Source of the DNA: Pyramidobacter porci
GTDB lineage: Bacteria > Synergistota > Synergistia > Synergistales > Dethiosulfovibrionaceae
Length of the DNA stretch: 64,000 nucleotides
Assembly: GCF_009695745.1 (NCBI RefSeq)
Contig: NZ_VUNH01000001.1
Span: 124,001 to 188,000, forward strand
Direction of reading: 5' to 3'
Below the pieces are notes generated by a model. That model worked only from the letters and a program-made list of their open reading frames with translations. It ran no database searches and was not told the origin of the DNA. Below are positions 25,536 through 34,017 of the stretch, one piece after another (the first letter of the stretch is position 1; each line of letters opens with the position of its first letter). The position numbers were made by a program, and so were the translations under genes.

Positions 25536-26873
25536 ATGCAGCCCGTCGTCGTCGCCGGCGGCGGTCTGGCCGGCTCCGAAGCGGCCTGGCAGCTTGTGCG
25601 GCGCGGAATTCCCGTGCACATGTTCGAGATGCGCCCAGTCGTCTCGAGCCCGGCTCACCGCACCGACAAGCTGGGCGAACTGGTCTGCAGCAATTCGCTG
25701 GGCTCCGACCGCGACGACTCCGCGGCGGGGCTTCTCAAGGAGGAGCTCCGCGCCCTCGACAGCCTGGTCATGAAAGCCGCCGATGCGCATTCGGTGCCTG
25801 CGGGAAAAGCGCTCGCCGTGGACCGCGAACGGTTCTCGCGGTTTATTACCGACGCGCTGCTGAAAAACCCTCTTTTTACGCTGACCCGCCGCGAAGTCAC
25901 CGAAATTCCCGCAAGACCCTGCATCATCGCCAGCGGCCCCTTGACGTCACCGGCGCTGGCTTCGAAGCTCCAGACCCTGTTCGGGCAGGATTATCTCTAT
26001 TTTTACGACGCCGTCGCCCCGGTGATCGAGCTGGAGTCAGTCGACATGTCCGTCGCGTACCGCAGAGACCGCTATGCCGACGGCGAGGGCGGCGATTACG
26101 TCAACTGCCCGATGGACGAACAGCAGTATCAGACGTTTTACGAGGCTTTGATCGCGGCCGAAAGGATACCGCTGCATGATTTCGAAGGGAAGGCGGAATA
26201 CTTCGAAGGCTGCATGCCGGTCGAAGTCATCGCCTCGCGCGGGCGCGACACGCTTCGTTTCGGCCCGCTGCGTCCCGTCGGGCTGAACGATCCCCGCACG
26301 GGAAAGCGTCCCTACGCCGTCGTGCAGATCCGGCAGGACAACGCCGAAGGCACGCTTTACAACCTTGTCGGTTTTCAGACCAACCTGCGCTGGGGAGAGC
26401 AGCAAAGAGTTTTTCGTCTGATTCCCGGACTCGAACATGCCGAGTTCGTGCGGATGGGCGTCATGCACCGCAATATTTACGTCGACGCACCGCGCTGCCT
26501 CGACGGCTGCCTGCGGCCCCGGGGAATGGATTCGCTTTTTCTGGCGGGGCAGATGACCGGCGTGGAAGGTTACGTGGAAAGCACGGCGATGGGAGCTGTC
26601 GCCGCGCTGGGCGTTTTTTCCTTCCTGAACGGGCTGCCTCAGCTGCAGTGGCCTGCGGAGAGCGCCATCGGCGCGCTGCTTTTCAGATTGAAGGACGCCA
26701 CCAATCCCCGCTTCGCTCCGACGAACGCGAATATGGGGATTTTCCCGCCTCTGGACGAGAAAATCAAAAACCGCAGGGAACGCCATGAGAAAATTTTAAG
26801 CCGCGGACGCCTGAGATTCTTACAATTTAAGGCAAACAACGCCTTGTTCTTTTCTGAACCAGGCGAAAAATGA
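25536..26873 (+). CDS. trmFO: Folate-dependent tRNA (uracil-54) methyltransferase TrmFO
   Basis: Makes ribothymidine at position 54 of tRNA using methylenetetrahydrofolate and FADH2. 445 residues. FAD-binding GGGLAGSEAAWQL (8-20), MRPVVSSPAHRTDKLGELVC with SNSLGSD (Cys near 53), EYFEGCMPVEVIASRGRDTLRFGPL with the second key Cys near 226, and GQMTGVEGYVESTAMG near the end. It starts at the base after the topA stop. The order topA-trmFO-xerC-hslVU-codY is that of many Firmicutes. Confidence 0.96.
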   Translation: MQPVVVAGGGLAGSEAAWQLVRRGIPVHMFEMRPVVSSPAHRTDKLGELVCSNSLGSDRDDSAAGLLKEELRALDSLVMKAADAHSVPAGKALAVDRERFSRFITDALLKNPLFTLTRREVTEIPARPCIIASGPLTSPALASKLQTLFGQDYLYFYDAVAPVIELESVDMSVAYRRDRYADGEGGDYVNCPMDEQQYQTFYEALIAAERIPLHDFEGKAEYFEGCMPVEVIASRGRDTLRFGPLRPVGLNDPRTGKRPYAVVQIRQDNAEGTLYNLVGFQTNLRWGEQQRVFRLIPGLEHAEFVRMGVMHRNIYVDAPRCLDGCLRPRGMDSLFLAGQMTGVEGYVESTAMGAVAALGVFSFLNGLPQLQWPAESAIGALLFRLKDATNPRFAPTNANMGIFPPLDEKIKNRRERHEKILSRGRLRFLQFKANNALFFSEPGEK

Positions 26874-26988
26874 CTTCTTGAGTGAAAAAAGGATTTCGAA
26901 TAGTTTTATTTGTATGAAGTGTCCTGTTATCTAAGATGTTTGGACAAAGTGGAGATTTCCCAAAATTAGTGATTTTTACGTGAATTCA

Positions 26989-26997
26989 TGTTATGAT
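26989..26997 (+). promoter_or_regulatory. Candidate extended -10 promoter for the xerC-hslVU unit
   Basis: TGTTATGAT is an exact TGn plus a 5/6 -10 hexamer in the AT-rich 177-base gap after trmFO. There is no convincing -35. A transcription start near 27004 would give a leader of about 45 bases. Confidence 0.5.
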
Positions 26998-27050
26998 TTA
27001 AATCGGCAGCGCTGTGAAACAGTTCGTATAACTATAGAGGAGAAACGCCA

Positions 27051-27938
27051 ATGTCCGAGGTTTCAATGAACAGTCAGTTGGATTCTTTTCTTGAATACCT
27101 GCGGAACAACAAGGCCAGTTCCGAAAATACCGTGACGAATTATGCGGTCGATCTTGCGCAGTTTGCCGACTTTGTCGAGAATCAAGGGATCGCTCTCAGC
27201 GAAATTACGACGCCGCTGATCCGCGCGTTCCTGCGCTCGCTTGCCGGTTTCGGCTATGCGAACTCATCCATCGCGCGAAAACTTTCCACCGTAAAGGCAT
27301 TTGAGCTTTATCTTCTTGAAAAGGGACTCATCGCGGCCGATCCCGCGGCCTCGGTCCGCAGCCCCCGCCTCCCCGAACGACTGCCACGAGCCTTGTCGCG
27401 CGACGGGATCGAGCGGCTGATCGAGGAAGCATGGAAAATAAAGCCCTCTTTGCGCAACGGCACGATCCTTGAAGTGATGTACGGCTGCGGCGTCCGCGTG
27501 GCGGAACTCGTTTCTCTGCGCTGGGAGGACGTCGATCTGGACGAACGCTGGCTCAAGGTCAGAGGCAAAGGCGACAAGGAACGTCTCGTTCCATTTGGCC
27601 GCTATGCCAAAGAAGCGCTGATAAAATGGGAAGCCGTGTGCCCGCGGGAACCGGGATTTCTTTTTCCGGGAAAGGCGGGGGCCGGCATCACGGTGAGGAC
27701 GGTACACCGGCTCGTGGTTCAGGCCGCGCGAAACGCCGGACTTGAAAACGTCACGCCGCACTCCGTACGCCACAGCTTTGCCACGCATATGCTGGAAGGC
27801 GGGGCCTCGCTGAACGTCCTCCAGGAACTGCTGGGGCACGAGAGCCTGCTGACGACGCAGCGCTATTTGAAGATCACGCCCGGTCATTTGAGAGACAGCT
27901 ACATGGCGGCCCATCCCAGGTCGGGCGAGGAGGAATGA
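27051..27938 (+). CDS. xerC: Tyrosine recombinase XerC
   Basis: Resolves chromosome dimers at dif with XerD. 295 residues, complete. The N-terminal core-binding SAM-like domain covers 1-95. Catalytic residues are visible: Arg149 (GCGVRV), Lys173/176 region (GKGDKER), His237 and Arg240 ([12 protein letters not shown]), His263 ([10 protein letters not shown]) and Tyr272. The start is ATG after GAGGAGAAACGCCA. It sits in the conserved trmFO-xerC-hslV-hslU-codY order, which argues for a housekeeping rather than phage integrase; the paralogue XerD cannot be excluded by eye. Confidence 0.92.
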   Translation: MSEVSMNSQLDSFLEYLRNNKASSENTVTNYAVDLAQFADFVENQGIALSEITTPLIRAFLRSLAGFGYANSSIARKLSTVKAFELYLLEKGLIAADPAASVRSPRLPERLPRALSRDGIERLIEEAWKIKPSLRNGTILEVMYGCGVRVAELVSLRWEDVDLDERWLKVRGKGDKERLVPFGRYAKEALIKWEAVCPREPGFLFPGKAGAGITVRTVHRLVVQAARNAGLENVTPHSVRHSFATHMLEGGASLNVLQELLGHESLLTTQRYLKITPGHLRDSYMAAHPRSGEEE

Positions 27939-27940
27939 AA

Positions 27941-28483
27941 ATGTCTCGGGATATGACGATTCATGGTACGACGATCGTCTGTGTGCGCAGGAACGGCCAA
28001 GTGGCCATGGGCGGCGACGGACAGATGACTTTGGGCAACCAGATCATCAAAGCGGGGACGAAAAAGGTCCGCAAGCTCTACGACGGCAACGTCCTTGTCG
28101 GATTCGCCGGCGCCACGGCCGACGCGATGACGCTGATGGAACTTTTCGAGAAAAAATTGCAGGAGTACAGCGGAAATCTGATGAGGGCATCCGTTGAGCT
28201 GGCCAAAATGTGGCGCACCGACCGCATGCTACAGAAATTGGAAGCCATGCTGCTCGTGGCCGATCGGGAACATACTATTTTGCTGTCGGGCGCCGGGGAC
28301 GTGATCGAACCGGAAAACGACGCGGCGTCCATCGGGTCCGGTTCGGGGTTTGCTTTGGCGGCGGCCCGGGCCTATCTGGACGTTTCCTCTCTCGACGCAG
28401 AAGCGATCGTGAGACGTTCTTTGCTTATAGCTTCCGAAATCTGCATTTATACCGACAATATTCTCACGGTGGAGGTCCTGTGA
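27941..28483 (+). CDS. hslV: ATP-dependent protease subunit HslV (ClpQ)
   Basis: Peptidase of the HslUV proteasome-like complex. 180 residues. The N-terminal nucleophile threonine lies in [16 protein letters not shown], so a short propeptide is expected as in Firmicute Clp[11 protein letters not shown] and the [20 protein letters not shown] segment follow. I prefer ATG at 27941 because GGAGG lies seven bases upstream; an ATG at 27935 is only one base from it. The stop shares a base with the hslU start. Confidence 0.95.
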   Translation: MSRDMTIHGTTIVCVRRNGQVAMGGDGQMTLGNQIIKAGTKKVRKLYDGNVLVGFAGATADAMTLMELFEKKLQEYSGNLMRASVELAKMWRTDRMLQKLEAMLLVADREHTILLSGAGDVIEPENDAASIGSGSGFALAAARAYLDVSSLDAEAIVRRSLLIASEICIYTDNILTVEVL

Positions 28484-29889
28484 TGCTTTTGACGGAAGAG
28501 ATGAAAAATCTGGTGCCTTCGGCTATCGTGCAGTATCTCGACCGTTATATCGTCGGGCAGGAAAAGGCAAAACGCGCCGTGGCCGTCGCCCTGAGGAACC
28601 GCCTCCGGCGCCGCAAACTGCCCGAAGATCTGGCGCAGGAGATCGCGCCGAAAAACATTTTGATGGTCGGCCCTACCGGCGTCGGCAAGACGGAAATTGC
28701 CCGGCGTCTTGCCGACCTCGTCAACGCGCCGTTCGTGAAAGTGGAAGCGACGAAATTCACCGAGGTCGGCTACGTAGGGCGCGACGTCGAGTCGATGGTC
28801 CGCGACCTCGTGGAAAATTCCATGCAGATGGTCAAGAAGCGGATGATCGCCGGCGTCCAGTCCGTGGCGTTCGAACACGCGCAGGAGCGCCTGGTGGATT
28901 ATCTGCTTCCGGTGAGAAAAAGCTCGTCCGCCGCGGGGATTCCCACGTTTCTGAACTATCTCAAGAAAGAGCAGCCGGAAGATGTGCCGCCGGAAGAGAG
29001 CCCGGCGGTGCGCCAGAGTACGCGCGAGCGCATGCTGAACATGCTGAAGGGCGGCAAGCTGGACGAACGGGAAGTGGAAATCGACGTTCAGGAAAGTACC
29101 AGTCCCGTCACTTCTTTTGGCAACGGCGAAATGGGCGGCATCGGCATCAACATCTCTGAGATGTTGGGCGGCATCATGCCCAAAAAGAGCAAAAAACGCC
29201 GCATGAAAGTGAAAGACGCGCTTCGCGTCCTGCAGGCCGAGGAAGCTGAGAAGCTCATCGACATCGAAGCCGCCACGCAGGAGGCTTTGGATAAAGCGCA
29301 GCAGGAAGGGATCATTTTCATCGACGAGATCGACAAAATCGTCTCCCGGGGGCGCGGCGGCGGTCCGGACGTCAGCCGCGAAGGCGTACAGCGGGATCTG
29401 CTTCCCATCGTCGAAGGCTGCTCCGTCACTACGAAATACGGCCAGGTGAAAACGGATCATATTTTCTTTATCGCCGCCGGCGCCTTTCACGATGCAAAAC
29501 CCTCCGACCTCGTTCCCGAGCTTCAGGGACGGCTGCCCATCCGCGTCGAGCTGACGGCGCTTGGAAAAGAAGAGCTGCGGCGCATTCTGGTCGAACCGCA
29601 GCACAGCCTGATCCATCAAGCGGTCGCCTTGATCGAAACCGAAGGCGTTGAACTGCGTTTTACCGGCGAAGCCGTGGAAGAAATCGCGGCGATGGCCGAA
29701 CGGATGAATCTGGAGATGGAGAACATCGGGGCGCGCCGCCTGCACACCATTCTGGAGCAGCTTTTGGAGGAAATCAGTTTTTCCGCGCCGGAGCGGGCAG
29801 GCGAAGCGATTGAAATCGACACGTCTTTCGTTGTGGAGAAGCTTGAACCACTTGTTGGCAATAAGGATCTGCGGCGGTATCTTCTTTGA
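28483..29889 (+). CDS. hslU: ATP-dependent protease ATPase subunit HslU (ClpY)
   Basis: AAA+ unfoldase partner of HslV. 468 residues from ATG at 28483 (TGATG overlap; GGAGG seven bases upstream). Walker A GPTGVGKTE (about 61), the HslU pore motif GYVGRDVESMVRDL, the intermediate I-domain with a charged, variable middle (about 140-240), Walker B IIFIDEIDKI, sensor PELQGRLPIRVEL and a C terminus ending KDLRRYLL that inserts into HslV. An upstream in-frame GTG at 28480 is possible but less well placed. Confidence 0.96.
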   Translation: MLLTEEMKNLVPSAIVQYLDRYIVGQEKAKRAVAVALRNRLRRRKLPEDLAQEIAPKNILMVGPTGVGKTEIARRLADLVNAPFVKVEATKFTEVGYVGRDVESMVRDLVENSMQMVKKRMIAGVQSVAFEHAQERLVDYLLPVRKSSSAAGIPTFLNYLKKEQPEDVPPEESPAVRQSTRERMLNMLKGGKLDEREVEIDVQESTSPVTSFGNGEMGGIGINISEMLGGIMPKKSKKRRMKVKDALRVLQAEEAEKLIDIEAATQEALDKAQQEGIIFIDEIDKIVSRGRGGGPDVSREGVQRDLLPIVEGCSVTTKYGQVKTDHIFFIAAGAFHDAKPSDLVPELQGRLPIRVELTALGKEELRRILVEPQHSLIHQAVALIETEGVELRFTGEAVEEIAAMAERMNLEMENIGARRLHTILEQLLEEISFSAPERAGEAIEIDTSFVVEKLEPLVGNKDLRRYLL

Positions 29890-29919
29890 TTTTCATGGCT
29901 GAAAGGAGACGGAATTCTT

Positions 29920-30810
29920 ATGAAACGCTCATATGCAAAGGAAAAGTTGCCCGAAGGTTTAAACGGCGCCGTCGATAACGACGAGATGCATGAACTGCTT
30001 GAGAAAACGCGTCAAGTCGGGAGAGCGATGCAAGGCCGTCGCGAAGGAACGCGCCCCGATTATAACAAGCTGGCGCGCCTGCTCTGCGAATTCTCGACCG
30101 CGAACGTCTACGTTTTGAGCAGAGAAGGGCAGATCCTGGGATACGCATGGGTGAACGAATACCACAGCGAAGCCATCGCTTCCTTTATTGAGCAAGGCTA
30201 TATGCCCGAAAGCTTTGTGGAAAGACTGTCGCAGCAGAGAGAGACCGTCCTGAGCAAAGCCGATGGAGCGCTTTTTGACGATCAGGCAGAAAACGCGGCT
30301 GATAAGACGGCTCTCTATGTGCCGATCTATGGAGCCTCAGAGCGCTTGGGAACGCTCGTACTGGCCCGTTTTGCGAGCAACTTCTCAACCCAGGATCTCG
30401 TCCTGGCCGAATACCTGGCGACGCTGGTCGGCATTGAAATCCTGCACGACCGTTCCCGGCAGATCGAAGAACTTGCCCGAGAGCGTCTTGTTGTGAATAT
30501 GGCCATGAAAGCCCTTTCGTATTCTGAAATTGACGCGATCAACCATATCATCACGCGGCTCAAGGAGCTCTCGGCCGAAAAGAACGCCGGTTTCAGAAAA
30601 GAGAACACCGAATGCGAAGGAGTCGTCATCGCCAGCAAGATCGCCGATCACGTCGGGGTGACCCGCAGCGTGATCGTCAACGCGCTGCGCAAGCTCGAGA
30701 GCGCTGGGATCATCGAAAGCCGCAGTTTGGGCATGAAAGGCACTTTTATCAAAGTGCTGAGTCCCTTGTTCGTGGAGGAACTGGCTTCCAAATTTAAGCG
30801 CACGGAATGA
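29920..30810 (+). CDS. codY: GTP-sensing global regulator CodY
   Basis: Represses amino-acid metabolism genes when GTP and branched-chain amino acids are plentiful. 296 residues, slightly longer than Firmicute CodY. An N-terminal GAF domain (LLCEFSTANVYVLSREGQIL), a central linker helix, and a C-terminal winged helix-turn-helix (ASKIADHVGVTRSVIVNALR, then KLESAGIIESRSLGMKGTFI). The start is ATG after AAAGGAGACGG, 30 bases after hslU. Its presence in an organism with lipid A genes is noteworthy. Confidence 0.95.
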   Translation: MKRSYAKEKLPEGLNGAVDNDEMHELLEKTRQVGRAMQGRREGTRPDYNKLARLLCEFSTANVYVLSREGQILGYAWVNEYHSEAIASFIEQGYMPESFVERLSQQRETVLSKADGALFDDQAENAADKTALYVPIYGASERLGTLVLARFASNFSTQDLVLAEYLATLVGIEILHDRSRQIEELARERLVVNMAMKALSYSEIDAINHIITRLKELSAEKNAGFRKENTECEGVVIASKIADHVGVTRSVIVNALRKLESAGIIESRSLGMKGTFIKVLSPLFVEELASKFKRTE

Positions 30811-30927
30811 CTGTCAGTACCTGGAGCATGCCGTTAAAAGTCTGGGGTTCTAAAAATTTGACACTGGCAAGCTCTCTTAACTTGAGATAAAATGGGCGTA
30901 ATTCCACAAAACTTCTGGAGGTATTTC

Positions 30928-31554
30928 ATGAGGATGAGACGCCCTTTGTTGTGGAGAAGTCTGCTGCTGTTCCTGTTGGCTTCTCAATTATGCTGGCAAG
31001 CAAGGGCGGCTGCCGAGCCTGCAGGGCAGGCGAGACAGTCTCTGGATTCCGTACATTCTGCAAAGCACGTGCAGAAAGCGAAAACCGATGCGGCTTCTTA
31101 TATCTTCCGCTACTACAACAGTTCTTTGAGCATGGACAAAGCGAATGAGTACGCCCGTTATGTCATGGAAGCGTCGAGCCGCTTCTCGGTGGATCCGGCG
31201 TTGATTACTGCTATAATTGTCAAAGAATCGCGCGTCAAGGTCAACGCGCGTTCCAAGTACGCGGTCGGTTTGATGCAGGTATATTGGAAGCTGCACCGCA
31301 ACACGATCATGGCTCAATTTCCCCATATCCGTACAGAAAAGATATTGATGGAACCTCGCAATAACATAATGGTTGGCACATGGATCTTTTCCAGGTACAT
31401 GGCACACTGCAAGGGGAACGTTACAAAGGCGCTGGGGAGGTATCTGGGGTCCCAGGCTAATCGTTATGTGGCATTGGTCACGAAATATCGAGGGCATTAC
31501 ACTGAGAGAGTCCTGTTGAATCTGCAGCATGCTTCGAAACGGGCCGTTTCTTAG
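30928..31554 (+). CDS. Secreted lytic transglycosylase (SLT domain)
   Basis: 208 residues with signal peptide MRMRRPLLWRSLLLFLLASQ ending near QARAAAE, then a spacer, then a Slt-type domain: VDPALITAIIVKESRVKVNA holds the catalytic Glu, ARSKYAVGLMQVYWKLH is the GLMQ motif, and GTWIFSRYMAHCKGNVTKAL completes the fold. Cleaves peptidoglycan glycan strands to anhydro-muropeptides in the periplasm. The start is ATG after CTGGAGGTATTTC; an upstream in-frame ATG at 30892 lacks a site. A TTGACA occurs near 30859 but no well-spaced -10. Confidence 0.88.
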   Translation: MRMRRPLLWRSLLLFLLASQLCWQARAAAEPAGQARQSLDSVHSAKHVQKAKTDAASYIFRYYNSSLSMDKANEYARYVMEASSRFSVDPALITAIIVKESRVKVNARSKYAVGLMQVYWKLHRNTIMAQFPHIRTEKILMEPRNNIMVGTWIFSRYMAHCKGNVTKALGRYLGSQANRYVALVTKYRGHYTERVLLNLQHASKRAVS

Positions 31555-31617
31555 TGAACAACTATTGCGATGAAAAATGAATATCAATAAAATTTTTATG
31601 GAGGCGGAGAAATCATC

Positions 31618-31923
31618 ATGAGCAAATTAGTCAATGACGTATATCTTTCCGGCGTGGTCCACTTTCTGAAGGGCGAGAGCTACGGCGAGAGCCGTTTGGG
31701 AAAATATTTCGAGTTCTCCCTCAAGCGCCAGTACAGCGATACGGACGGGTGCGACCGCGTCGATTATCTTCGCATGAGAGTCTTTGATCCGGCGATTCAG
31801 GAATGGATTGTCAAGCAGGAAGAAGGCGCGCCCGTGTGGATTGCCGGCGAACTTCGTTCGTCCCTCGGCAGCGGTCGGATCTACGTGATGGTTTCCAAGA
31901 TTCAGGCATTGAATCAGCTTTAA
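31618..31923 (+). CDS. Small SSB-like OB-fold protein
   Basis: 101 residues. The layout resembles a single-stranded-DNA-binding OB fold: VNDVYLSGVVHFLKG as strand 1, GKYFEFSLKRQYSD, RVDYLRMRVFDPAIQEWIVK, then EGAPVWIAGELRSSLGSGRI and YVMVSKIQALN, which parallel the SSB elements for strand 4-5 and the final strand. There is no acidic C-terminal tail, so it is not a canonical SSB; a PriB-like or RNA-binding role is possible. The start is ATG after GGAGGCGGAGAA. Assignment is by pattern only. Confidence 0.7.
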   Translation: MSKLVNDVYLSGVVHFLKGESYGESRLGKYFEFSLKRQYSDTDGCDRVDYLRMRVFDPAIQEWIVKQEEGAPVWIAGELRSSLGSGRIYVMVSKIQALNQL

Positions 31924-31960
31924 AATTTCACAATAAATTTGAGAAAGGGAAGTTCACACT

Positions 31961-32392
31961 ATGCCCGATTTGGCGCCAGGTGATGTGGTAACGGGAATCG
32001 TCGAACAGATCATGCCCTATGGGGCCTTTGTTCGTCTTCAAAGCGGCCAGAAGGCAATGATCCACATCTCGCAGCTTTCCCACAAGTTTATCAAAAGTGT
32101 CGATGCCGTTCTGCAGCCGCAGCAGGAGATTAAGGCGAAAGTTATCAAGATAGACGAAAAAGGCCGCATTGATCTGTCTTTGAAGGCGCTTGAAGAGCCT
32201 CCGGCGGTCCCGGTTCAACGAATGCCCCGGCATGTGACGGCCGCAGTTTCTGATGAAACGGTCGGCTCGGACGATTTTGAAAAAAAGTTATCCACTTTCC
32301 TGAAAAACAGCGAGGAGAAAATCTCTTCGCTGATGAACGCCAAAAGCGGCAAAGGGGGACGCTCGCCGCGCCGAAAAGGCGCTCGTCCCTAA
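31961..32392 (+). CDS. S1-domain RNA-binding protein
   Basis: 143 residues. The first 75 form a canonical S1 domain (GDVVTGIVEQIMPYGAFVRL, AMIHISQLSHKFIKSVDAVL, KAKVIKIDEKGRIDLSLKAL). The remainder is a low-complexity tail with a basic end (GKGGRSPRRKGARP). It resembles the YabR/general-stress-protein-13 group that associates with ribosomes. The start is ATG after GAGAAAGGGAAG. It follows the SSB-like gene by 37 bases and abuts the DUF501 gene. Confidence 0.88.
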   Translation: MPDLAPGDVVTGIVEQIMPYGAFVRLQSGQKAMIHISQLSHKFIKSVDAVLQPQQEIKAKVIKIDEKGRIDLSLKALEEPPAVPVQRMPRHVTAAVSDETVGSDDFEKKLSTFLKNSEEKISSLMNAKSGKGGRSPRRKGARP

Positions 32393-32977
32393 ATGTGTAT
32401 GAGAAATTTGCGGCGAGAGGTTCACGGGAACCTCTCGCTTTTTTCGACGCGCGACGAGATTGTTACGGCTGGTCAGATGGTTGGGCGCAGTTTTCACAAG
32501 GGGCTTGTCTTATCCGTCGCGGCGCGCTGCACATGGGGAATGCCTCAGGTTCTGAAATGTCGTCCCTTTTACAGAGGACACCCCTTTCCGACGCTCTTCT
32601 GGCTGACATGCCCCCATTTGGCGTACCAATGCGGACGTCTCGAGTCCGACGGAGGAGTCAGGGCACTGGAAGACTTTCTCCGCGAGAATGAAAAGGCGTA
32701 CCGCCTCTACAATTCCCGCTATGCATGGGTGCGGATCTCTTCCTTGAGCGGTTGCGAACGATTTTTCCTGCGCCGATATTCTCCGAAGATCTGGAAAACC
32801 ATGCTTAAAACCGGCATTGGCGGCATCCGTTTGACTGAAAACCCGGCCGTGAAGTGTCTGCATCTCCAGGCGGCAACGATGCTCGCTTTGCCGGGGCATC
32901 CCGCCGAAGCGTGGTTTGCAGAAAAAATTGAAGAGTTCTGTTGTAAAAAGGCTCACTGTAAAAAATATTTAGACTGA
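32393..32977 (+). CDS. DUF501-family protein
   Basis: 194 residues (188 if ATG at 32399 is used). The family-defining part is RPFYRGHPFPTLFWLTCPHL, then RLESDGGVRALEDF, preceded by CTWGMPQVLKC; the cysteines and PFPTLFWLTCPHL are typical of DUF501 (COG1507). The function of the family is unknown. The ATG lies directly after the S1 gene stop with only a weak upstream site, suggesting translational coupling. The C-terminal 30 residues are Cys/Lys/His-rich (CCKKAHCKK), which could bind metal. Confidence 0.72.
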   Translation: MCMRNLRREVHGNLSLFSTRDEIVTAGQMVGRSFHKGLVLSVAARCTWGMPQVLKCRPFYRGHPFPTLFWLTCPHLAYQCGRLESDGGVRALEDFLRENEKAYRLYNSRYAWVRISSLSGCERFFLRRYSPKIWKTMLKTGIGGIRLTENPAVKCLHLQAATMLALPGHPAEAWFAEKIEEFCCKKAHCKKYLD

Positions 32978-32998
32978 AAAATATCTGATAGAATAAGC

Positions 32999-33027
32999 TT
33001 GACGAATCCTTGCCCAAGCGATAGAAT
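32999..33027 (+). promoter_or_regulatory. Sigma-70 promoter of the Lys-Glu-Thr tRNA array
   Basis: TTGACG, 17 bases, TAGAAT, ending 13 bases before tRNA-Lys. Both hexamers match 5/6 at ideal spacing. Confidence 0.88.
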
Positions 33028-33040
33028 ATTCCTCGTTCGC

Positions 33041-33116
33041 GGGTCGTTAGCTCAGTTGGCAGAGCAACGGACTTTTAATCCGTGGGTCGAGGGTTCGACC
33101 CCCTCACGACCCACCA
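33041..33116 (+). tRNA. tRNA-Lys (TTT)
   Basis: Acceptor GGGTCGT/ACGACCC, anticodon stem ACGGA/TCCGT with loop CTTTTAA giving TTT, T-loop TTCGACC, discriminator A, encoded CCA. Confidence 0.97.
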
Positions 33117-33123
33117 TGGATGC

Positions 33124-33199
33124 GGTCCCATAGTCTAGTGGCCTAGGACATCGCCCTTTCAAGGCGAGCACCTGAGTTCGAATCTCAGTGGGACCGCCA
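33124..33199 (+). tRNA. tRNA-Glu (TTC)
   Basis: Acceptor GGTCCCA/TGGGACC, D-arm GTCTAGTGGCCTAGGAC, anticodon stem TCGCC/GGCGA with loop CTTTCAA giving TTC, discriminator G as usual for tRNA-Glu, encoded CCA. Confidence 0.97.
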
Positions 33200-33208
33200 T
33201 TTTTTTAC

Positions 33209-33284
33209 GCCGGTGTAGCTCAGTTGGTAGAGCAGCGCACTCGTAATGCGCAGGTCTCCAGTCCGAATCTGGACACCGGCTCCA
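33209..33284 (+). tRNA. tRNA-Thr (CGT)
   Basis: Acceptor GCCGGTG/CACCGGC, anticodon stem GCGCA/TGCGC with loop CTCGTAA giving CGT, T-loop TCCGAAT, discriminator T, encoded CCA. Confidence 0.96.
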
Positions 33285-33320
33285 TCCGATAACTTCCGCG
33301 TGTTTCCGAATGCGTTTTTC

Positions 33321-33345
33321 AGCCCGCTGAAAGGCGGGCTTTTTT
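33321..33345 (+). terminator. Rho-independent terminator of the tRNA array
   Basis: GCCCGC, loop TGAAAG, GCGGGC, then six T, 36 bases after tRNA-Thr. Confidence 0.92.
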
Positions 33346-33399
33346 GCGTCTTCGTTCCGGTTTTCTCCGATACTGTTATACTATTTCTCAATTAAAAAT

Positions 33400-33535
33400 A
33401 AAAGCCCGAACACAAGGACGCTGCGGGGGACAGTGGCGTTATCGAATCGGAGGTTACCGCCTGATTTGTCTTATTAACGATCAGGAGTTGATCATTTTGG
33501 CCTTGAGTGTCGGACATCGGCGAGAAGTGCACAGG
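33400..33535 (+). pseudogene. RelE/ParE-family toxin remnant
   Basis: In one frame the sequence reads KARTQGR, then WRYRIGGYRLICLINDQ, then ELIILALSVGHRREVHR. This is the C-terminal half of a RelE/StbE-type mRNA interferase: the WRYRxGxYRxIC strand and the terminal GHRREV motif are diagnostic. The N-terminal half is missing, a few residues appear deleted before the Trp, and the frame runs on without a stop into the following hairpin. No antitoxin gene is adjacent. It lies directly behind the tRNA array terminator. Confidence 0.72.
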
Positions 33536-33548
33536 AACTCGATACGAC

Positions 33549-33595
33549 AAAACGGCCCCGGCGACGGATCGATCATTCGTCGCCGGGGCCGTTTT
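33549..33595 (-). terminator. Terminator of the small membrane protein gene
   Basis: An 18-bp stem AAAACGGCCCCGGCGACG with its complement, 11-base loop, and T-runs on both strands. It lies 43 bases downstream of the minus-strand stop codon. Confidence 0.85.
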
Positions 33596-33638
33596 CATGA
33601 AAATCGAGAGAGCACGCACGATGCGCTCCACGAACAGG

Positions 33639-33881
33639 CTAGCGCGGGGAAGCGGGAAGCGGCTGCTGCTCGGCGGCCGGTTCCGATCGGGGGACAGGCA
33701 TCATTTCATCCTGCAGTCTGGTGCCGCAAACGATGAACAAGATCCCCGAAATCAGGAACATCAACGCTCTTCCAGTCCTGAGGCCTCTGTTCCGGAAGTG
33801 ACGGAAAACGAGCGCGCCAAGGGCAAAAACGACATTGGCCGTCCCCAGGCAAAAGCAGAAAACGGGCAAATATCTCTCCAT
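33639..33881 (-). CDS. Small two-span membrane protein
   Basis: 80 residues from ATG (MERYLPVF), eight bases after AAGGAG; an in-frame GTG three codons upstream touches that site. Two hydrophobic segments (about 4-25 and 39-56) flank a short basic loop (RHFRNRGLRTGR), followed by a Pro/Glu-rich tail. No family recognised. It has a good ribosome site and its own terminator, which argues for a real gene despite its size. The topology suggests both ends on the same side. Confidence 0.6.
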   Translation of the reverse strand: MERYLPVFCFCLGTANVVFALGALVFRHFRNRGLRTGRALMFLISGILFIVCGTRLQDEMMPVPRSEPAAEQQPLPASPR

Positions 33882-33941
33882 GCAGTTCACTCCTTAAATT
33901 AAATTCATTGAGCTGCCAGTCGGCTGGAAGTGCGCAGAAGG

Positions 33942-33983
33942 AAAAGAGAGGTCGCCCCAAAAGTCGATCGGGGCGGCCTCTCT
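33942..33983 (-). terminator. Terminator of the dctPQM operon
   Basis: On the minus strand AGAGAGGCCGCCCC and GGGGCGACCTCTCT form a long stem with one mismatch, followed by TTTTCC. It lies 34 bases after the dctM stop. Confidence 0.82.
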
Positions 33984-34017
33984 GACGCGAATTGCCCGGG
34001 ACGCCCTCCCATTCCCA

